NCBI RefSeq assembly: GCF_014251695.1
Contig: NZ_CP059195.1
Span: 566,625 to 630,624 of the forward strand
DNA: 64,000 bases
Source: Blattabacterium cuenoti
Lineage (GTDB): Bacteria > Bacteroidota > Bacteroidia > Flavobacteriales > Blattabacteriaceae
Direction of reading: 5' to 3'
Position 1 is the stretch's first letter. Every line of letters begins with the position of its first letter. A program made the translations under genes and the position numbers. Below the pieces are notes generated by a model that made no database searches, was not told the origin of the DNA, and was given only the letters and a program-made list of their open reading frames with translations. Shown here piece after piece: positions 58,744-64,000 of this stretch.

Positions 58744-61026
58744 TTATTGGTTTTTAATAAAATTTAAAGATGAACCAAATTTAAACCATTGAATTTGGTT
58801 TTCATTATAAGAATGATGAACTATTATTTCTTCTTTATATCCATTTTTATGAATTAATTCTATTTTAACATTTTTATTAGGACATATATTTTTTATATAA
58901 AAATGCAATATATCTTCTTCTTGAATTTTGTAATAGTCATCAGGATTTAAAAAAGTTAAAGCTAAAACTCCTTGTTTTTTCAGATTAGTTTCATGTATTC
59001 TGGAAAAAGATTTAACCATAACTATACGAACTCCTAAAAAACGAGGTTCCATAGCCGCATGCTCTCTTGAAGAACCTTCTCCATAATTATCCTCTCCTAC
59101 AATCAAGGAGGGAATATTTTTCGACTTGTAAAATTTAGCAACATTATAAACTGTATTATAACTTCCTGTTATAATATTTTTTATTTTATTTTTTTCATGA
59201 TTGAAAGTATTTATAGCCCCCATTAATAAATTTTCAGAAATTTTTTCAAGATGTCCTCTATATTTTAACCAGGGCCCAGCCATTGAAATATGATCCGTTG
59301 TACATTTTCCTTCAATTTTAATTAAAAGTCTAACATTTAAAAAATTATTTCCATCCCATGCTAAAAAAGGGGATAAAGGCTGTAACCTACTAGAATTTTT
59401 TTTTATGATCACAGATAAATTTTTTCTTTTTTCTTTTTTTGAAAAATTTTCATATCCTAATTCTTTTATATTAAAATTTTTTGTAGGAATTTCCATTGAT
59501 TTAGGTTCTTCAAATTTTACATCCTCCCCTATTTCATTTTTCAATGTATCTTTTCTAGGATCAAATGTTAAATCACCAGAAAAAATTAAGGCAGTGACAA
59601 TTTCTGGAGAAGCTATAAAAGCATGTGTTTTTGGATTTCCATCATTACGAGATGAAAAATTTCGATTAAAGGTATGGATGATTGTATTTTTTACGTTTTT
59701 TTTATTTTCATTTCTAATCCATTGTCCAATACAAGGACCACAAGCATTAGAAAAAATTTTAGCTCCAATATCTTTAAAACTAGATAAAAATCCTTTTTCA
59801 TACATAAGAGAAAAAACTTTTTTTGAGCCTGGTGATATCATATATTCTGAATGAATTTTCAATTTTTTCTTTTTTGCTTGTTGAATTATTGATATTGCCT
59901 TTGATAAATCTTCATAAGAAGAATTTGTGCAAGACCCAATTAATCCTACCTCAATTTTAGTTGGCCAATTATTTTTAGCTGCTTCTTTCTTCATTTTAGA
60001 AATAGGAGTAGCTTTTTCTGGAGTAAAAGGACCATTAATATGTGGTTCTAAAACATTTAAATCTATTTTGATAACTTTATCATAGTAATTATATGGTTTT
60101 TTATATATTTCTGGATCCGCTTTCAAAAAATCTTTTATTTTTTCAGACATGATAGATACCTCATTTCTTCCATTTTTATTCAAAAAATCTTTCATGTTAT
60201 CATCATAAGGAAATAAGGATGCTGTAGCACCTATTTCTGCTCCCATATTACATATAGTAGCTTTTCCAACACAAGAAATACTCTCAATTCCATCTCCAAA
60301 ATATTCAATAATATGATTTGTTGCTCCTGAAACTCCAATTATACCAGACAATTTTAATATCACATCCTTAGGAGAAGTCCACCCATTAATTTTCCCTATT
60401 AAATTTACTCCAATGATTTTAGGAAATTTCAATTCTAAAAATGATCCTGACATAACTTCAGCAGCTTCAGATCCTCCAATTCCTACTCCTAACATCCCTA
60501 ATCCTCCAGCATTAGGAGTATGAGAATCTGTTCCGATAATAAAACCTCCAGGAAATGCATAATTCTCTAGAATAACCTGATGTATAATACCGGATCCAGG
60601 CCCCCAAAAATCTATGCCATATTTATGAGATGCAGATCTCAAAAAATTATATACTTCTTCATTTCTTTCTATAGCATTTTTTAAATCTAAATATGATCCA
60701 TCTTTAGCAGATATAAGATGATCACAATGAACAGAAGTTGGGACAACCGTTTTATATTTTTTAGTTTGCATGAATTGAAGTAATGTCATTTGAGCTGTAG
60801 CATCTTGCATGACAATACGATCTGGAATAAAATTGATGTAACATGAATCTCTAAATTTTTGAATATCAAAATTATATGCTTGTCTTTCTTTTATTTTACT
60901 CCATAAATGAGAGTACAAAATTTTTTCCGAATAAGTCATAGGATGATTTATAACATTTCGAATTTTGTCAATTCTATACAAAAAATTTGTATAAAAATCT
61001 CGAATCATATCAAGATCAAAAATCAT
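58744..61026 (-). CDS. acnA: aconitate hydratase
   Basis: [4Fe-4S] enzyme that isomerises citrate to isocitrate. At 760 residues it is the mitochondrial-like form used by Bacteroidetes. Cluster cysteines lie in IGSCTNSSYEDL and FSNACGPCIGQW; GTDSHTPNAGGLGML and the swivel-domain GEGSSREHAAMEPRFLG are intact. It means the oxidative TCA branch is still present here. The cluster would come from the Suf genes downstream. Confidence 0.96.
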   Translation of the reverse strand: MIFDLDMIRDFYTNFLYRIDKIRNVINHPMTYSEKILYSHLWSKIKERQAYNFDIQKFRDSCYINFIPDRIVMQDATAQMTLLQFMQTKKYKTVVPTSVHCDHLISAKDGSYLDLKNAIERNEEVYNFLRSASHKYGIDFWGPGSGIIHQVILENYAFPGGFIIGTDSHTPNAGGLGMLGVGIGGSEAAEVMSGSFLELKFPKIIGVNLIGKINGWTSPKDVILKLSGIIGVSGATNHIIEYFGDGIESISCVGKATICNMGAEIGATASLFPYDDNMKDFLNKNGRNEVSIMSEKIKDFLKADPEIYKKPYNYYDKVIKIDLNVLEPHINGPFTPEKATPISKMKKEAAKNNWPTKIEVGLIGSCTNSSYEDLSKAISIIQQAKKKKLKIHSEYMISPGSKKVFSLMYEKGFLSSFKDIGAKIFSNACGPCIGQWIRNENKKNVKNTIIHTFNRNFSSRNDGNPKTHAFIASPEIVTALIFSGDLTFDPRKDTLKNEIGEDVKFEEPKSMEIPTKNFNIKELGYENFSKKEKRKNLSVIIKKNSSRLQPLSPFLAWDGNNFLNVRLLIKIEGKCTTDHISMAGPWLKYRGHLEKISENLLMGAINTFNHEKNKIKNIITGSYNTVYNVAKFYKSKNIPSLIVGEDNYGEGSSREHAAMEPRFLGVRIVMVKSFSRIHETNLKKQGVLALTFLNPDDYYKIQEEDILHFYIKNICPNKNVKIELIHKNGYKEEIIVHHSYNENQIQWFKFGSSLNFIKNQ

Positions 61027-61058
61027 AAAATTATTATTTTAAAAATAATATACATAAA

Positions 61059-61829
61059 TTATGTTTCGTTTAAAAAAACACTTACTTCCTTGTAGAAGTC
61101 TGTAGGATTGTCTATATGAATCCAATGATTAGATTTTTTTATAGTACAAATTCTATATTTAGGAAATAACTTACGTATAGAATAATGGTCTTTATGAAGA
61201 AGATAATTCGAATATTCTCCTCGTAAAAATAGTGTAGGGCCATGATATAAACCATTTTTTATTTCTTTATGAATTAAAGAATCATAATTTTTTTCAATAT
61301 TTAATAAAGAAAAAGAAAAACATAATTTTCCATTTTTTTGTCTTTTAGTACACTTAGAAAAAAATGACCTGACTTTCATATCATCTATCCAGATTTTTAA
61401 AAAAAAATCAAGATCTTTTCTGCTTTTAATGATATTGAAATCTACTTTTTTTAAAATATAGATTAGTTTTTTTTGATTAATATCAATGTAAGCTTTAGGG
61501 CTAATATCCACAATTATCACTTTTTGTGGAATAATAGGATATTTAATAGAAAATTTCATAACTGCCCTTCCTCCCATAGAATGTCCTAATAATATAGGAT
61601 GATTTAATTCATAAAAACAAATATATTTTAATATATCTGTTGATATGATATCATAATTCATTTTATCTGAAATAAAACTATTTCCATGATTCCTAATGTC
61701 TAATAAATGAACTTGATAAGTTTTTTCAAATTTTTTAGCAAAAGAAATCCAATTTTTTCCATTTCCAAACAAACCATGAAAAACTAAAATAGGAGGACCA
61801 GATCCATAAATTTTAGAATTTAATATCAT
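61059..61829 (-). CDS. alpha/beta hydrolase (YbfF-like esterase)
   Basis: A 256-residue alpha/beta hydrolase with the oxyanion region VFHGLFGNGKNW, RNHGNS, the nucleophile elbow LGHSMGGR (Ser84) and the C-terminal His in SNHWIHIDNP. It resembles the YbfF esterase family; the substrate is unknown. It overlaps pdxJ by 4 bp, so it is translationally coupled to that gene, as in some flavobacteria. Confidence 0.82.
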   Translation of the reverse strand: MILNSKIYGSGPPILVFHGLFGNGKNWISFAKKFEKTYQVHLLDIRNHGNSFISDKMNYDIISTDILKYICFYELNHPILLGHSMGGRAVMKFSIKYPIIPQKVIIVDISPKAYIDINQKKLIYILKKVDFNIIKSRKDLDFFLKIWIDDMKVRSFFSKCTKRQKNGKLCFSFSLLNIEKNYDSLIHKEIKNGLYHGPTLFLRGEYSNYLLHKDHYSIRKLFPKYRICTIKKSNHWIHIDNPTDFYKEVSVFLNET

Positions 61830-62551
61830 TTTAATACTTTATGAATTTTTTTTAAATAACTTTGTATTGTATTTTCTAATCCCATATATATAGATTCGTT
61901 AATTAAAGCATGTCCAATTGATACCTCTGATATATAGGGGATTTTTTTTATTAAAAAAGAAATATTATCCAAATTTAAATCATGTCCAGCATTAATTAAC
62001 ATATGATTATCAACAGCAATTTTTGCTGTATCAACATATATATCAATACAATTCCATTTTTTATCTTCATATCCTATAGCAAAATAGCCTGTATATAATT
62101 CTATCCTATCTGCTCCTGTTTTAGCTGCATATGGGACTAATTCAGGTTTTGGATCTAAAAAAATGGAAGTACGAATTCCATAATCTTTTAATTTTTTAAT
62201 TTTATCTGTCAAAAAATCTTGATACAAGAAAGTATTCCATCCAGAATTTGATGTTATTACATCTTCAGAATCAGGAACTAAAGTTACTTGTGAAGGCTTA
62301 ACATCTAATACTAAATTCATAAATTTTTCAGTAGGATTTCCCTCTATGTTCAATTCTGTTGTAATAACAGAACTTATATCATAAACATCCTTATATGTAA
62401 TATGTCTTTCATCAGGACGTGGATGAATAGTTATTCCTTGACATCCAAATTTTTGAACATCTATTGCGACCTGCAAAACATTAGGAATATTCCCACATCT
62501 TGCATTTCTTAATGTAGCTATTTTATTAATATTTACACTTAAGTTTACCAT
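61826..62551 (-). CDS. pdxJ: pyridoxine 5'-phosphate synthase
   Basis: TIM-barrel enzyme that closes the pyridine ring from DXP and the PdxA product. The 241-residue protein has LSVNINKIATLRNARCGNIP, the catalytic HPRPDERHI (usual HLREDRRHI) and NAGHDLNLDN. Length is typical. It overlaps mscS by 7 bp and the hydrolase gene by 4 bp. Confidence 0.96.
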   Translation of the reverse strand: MVNLSVNINKIATLRNARCGNIPNVLQVAIDVQKFGCQGITIHPRPDERHITYKDVYDISSVITTELNIEGNPTEKFMNLVLDVKPSQVTLVPDSEDVITSNSGWNTFLYQDFLTDKIKKLKDYGIRTSIFLDPKPELVPYAAKTGADRIELYTGYFAIGYEDKKWNCIDIYVDTAKIAVDNHMLINAGHDLNLDNISFLIKKIPYISEVSIGHALINESIYMGLENTIQSYLKKIHKVLK

Positions 62552-63828
62552 TTTTTTAAAACTTCTTTTTTCGTTACTTGTGTAACTTCTAAATCAAATT
62601 CTTTGGATGCTGTTAATAAATGATCAAAAACGCTAGCTTGTATTTGTTCATATTTGATAGATTCAGAAGTATTCGTGAAACAATATAATTCTACAGGTAA
62701 ACCATAAGGAGTAGGTTCTAAATGTCTTACCATCAAAGTTTCTGATTGTGATATTTTTGGATGTTGAGATAAATATTCTAATGCATATTGACGAAAAAGA
62801 CCAATATTTGTTAATCTTCTTCCATTAATATTTATACTTATATCAATATTTTTTTTTTTGTTGAAAATATCTATTTTTTTTTGTTTTTGTTGTATATAAT
62901 TTTTTATTAAATAAATATGTTGAAATTTTTTTAATTCATCAGAATTACAAAAATGGAAAGATTGTATATTAAACAATATAGATCTCTTAATTCTACGTAT
63001 GTTTTTTTGACGCATAAATTCAAAATTAGTAACGGCAGTAGAAATTAAATCATAAGTAGGGACGCTAGTAATAGTTTTATCAAAATTTTCTATTTTCGCA
63101 GATGTTAAATTTATTTCAATAACTGTTCCTTCTATATTATATTTAGGAATTCTGATCCAATCCCCTACTTTTATCATTTTTGTGGATGCCATTTGAATTC
63201 CTGATACAAATCCTAATATTGTATCTCTGAATACCAATATCACAAAAGCAGTTATAGCTCCTAAACTTGTAAGGATAGTAATAAGATCATTTTTAGTAAG
63301 AATAGCAATAATAACTAAAATGCAAAATATAATGGATATAATTTTCAGTAATTGTGAAAAAGAACGAACTGCTATTGTTTGATGATTATTTTCACTTGTA
63401 GCTATTCTCATAATGGAATTTACAACCCGAATTAAAAATTGTAAAACAATCAAAACGAATAATATATCAAATATTTTTTCTATATAAATGATAATTGTAT
63501 GATAGTTTTTAAAAAACGGTTTAATTAATATTAAACCAATTGATAATGGGAAAAAATGTGCTAAACTATCAAAAACTTTATTTTCATATAAAATATTATC
63601 CCAAACAAAATGAGTAGAATTCACTATTCTTCTACCTATAAGACGAACTCCTCTATTAAAAATAAATTCCAAAATTATTAGAAAAATAGTAAAAAATAAC
63701 ATTTTACCTATTATAACAAGAGTTATAGTCCCCCATTTTTTGAGATCTAAATTATGTAGAAAATCATAAATTTCTTGGATTTGAAAAATAATTGTTCCTA
63801 CTTTTTCTATAAAAATTTTATAACACAT
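62545..63828 (-). CDS. MscS-family mechanosensitive channel (YbdG-like)
   Basis: A 427-residue inner-membrane channel with about five hydrophobic segments in the first 200 residues, the pore helix GAITAFVILVFRDTILGFVSGIQ, and a cytoplasmic beta/alpha domain (GDWIRIPKYNIEGTVIEIN). Size and the 50-residue insert after position 270 resemble E. coli YbdG. It protects against osmotic shock. First gene of the minus-strand block. Confidence 0.87.
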   Translation of the reverse strand: MCYKIFIEKVGTIIFQIQEIYDFLHNLDLKKWGTITLVIIGKMLFFTIFLIILEFIFNRGVRLIGRRIVNSTHFVWDNILYENKVFDSLAHFFPLSIGLILIKPFFKNYHTIIIYIEKIFDILFVLIVLQFLIRVVNSIMRIATSENNHQTIAVRSFSQLLKIISIIFCILVIIAILTKNDLITILTSLGAITAFVILVFRDTILGFVSGIQMASTKMIKVGDWIRIPKYNIEGTVIEINLTSAKIENFDKTITSVPTYDLISTAVTNFEFMRQKNIRRIKRSILFNIQSFHFCNSDELKKFQHIYLIKNYIQQKQKKIDIFNKKKNIDISININGRRLTNIGLFRQYALEYLSQHPKISQSETLMVRHLEPTPYGLPVELYCFTNTSESIKYEQIQASVFDHLLTASKEFDLEVTQVTKKEVLKKW

Positions 63829-63979
63829 GAGTCGAAATTCTTATCAAGAATAAAATAGAATATTTCACTATATTTTGAGTTATTATTAATAAATATTTAA
63901 AATTTTATTTTTTATGTTTTGTAGATTGAATAATATAATAGATATTGAGTTTGTTTAGAAAGATAAAAATTTCGACTCA
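63828..63979. repeat. 12-bp inverted repeat, arms 128 bp apart
   Basis: TGAGTCGAAATT at 63828-63839 and its exact complement AATTTCGACTCA at 63968-63979. The first arm touches the mscS start codon. The AT-rich DNA between and after holds no gene that I can see. Confidence 0.45.
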
Positions 63980-64000
63980 ATTTTTTAAAATTTTATACTT

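Noticed and set aside
59405..59854. Open frame of about 149 codons on the plus strand inside acnA
   Set aside because: It lies fully antisense to a strongly conserved aconitase. Its product is a low-complexity Phe/Ser-rich string with no family resemblance; such mirror frames are common here.

Overview
The window looks like part of a strongly reduced, very AT-rich (roughly one quarter G+C by eye) chromosome of an insect endosymbiont in the Bacteroidetes/Flavobacteriales, most likely Blattabacterium of cockroaches. The signs are Bacteroidetes-type genes (fused LpxC/FabZ, a DUF2795 protein, single-chain glycyl-tRNA synthetase, SecA without the zinc tail), TAnnTTTG-like promoter boxes, no clear mobile DNA, near-total coding density, and retained nutrient pathways (leucine, vitamin B6, riboflavin/FAD). 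The organism is inferred from gene content and style; no database search was possible.

Layout. 1-5.6 kb: fatty-acid genes (fabF fragment, acpP), PEP carboxykinase, ribE, pdxA and the F1-ATPase pair atpD-atpC. 5.7-13.5 kb: ribF with an AddB-like nuclease, then the complete leucine operon leuA-leuC-leuD-leuB. 13.6-20.4 kb: a conserved hypothetical protein, a small membrane protein, tyrS, a decayed era gene and clpB. 20.4-26.9 kb: a long plus-strand run prfB-speA-speB-cmk-fabG-menD. 26.9-33.2 kb: sanA-like, secA, DUF2795, fmt, hup and pdxH. 33.3-42.5 kb: tRNA-Met, dnaN, pheT, glyS, trxB, an HsdR_N-like protein, gapA, lepA and tRNA-Arg(CCG). 42.5-51.3 kb: pth, sucD, efp, lpxC/fabZ, rpmH, an M14 peptidase, a CPBP protease, rnz, a LolC/E-like permease, rbfA and a CAT-anticodon tRNA. 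51.3-63.8 kb: one minus-strand block with mscS, pdxJ, an alpha/beta hydrolase, acnA, yidD, lgt, DUF192, sufABCDS, rplU, rpmA and tRNA-Arg(CCT).

How the genes work together. PEP carboxykinase, GAPDH, aconitase and succinyl-CoA ligase alpha are pieces of a TCA/gluconeogenic core. MenD and the ATP synthase point to menaquinone-based respiration. SpeA and the ureohydrolase turn arginine into putrescine and urea, which fits a symbiont known for urea-based nitrogen recycling. PdxA, PdxJ and PdxH give much of the DXP-dependent vitamin B6 route. The Suf operon supplies Fe-S clusters for LeuC and aconitase.

Most notable: (1) era is a multi-frameshift pseudogene whose P-loop lysine and KH domain are gone; (2) in the LpxC/FabZ fusion the FabZ half is intact but the LpxC half has lost most catalytic residues, and lpxA/lpxD are missing from the neighbourhood, so lipid A synthesis is probably dead while the fused gene survives for FabZ; (3) PheT lacks its EMAP/OB tRNA-binding domain; (4) the rpmA stop codon lies inside a downstream tRNA-Arg gene. 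I did not find a clearly new multi-gene system. The interest is in domain-level genome erosion and extreme compaction.
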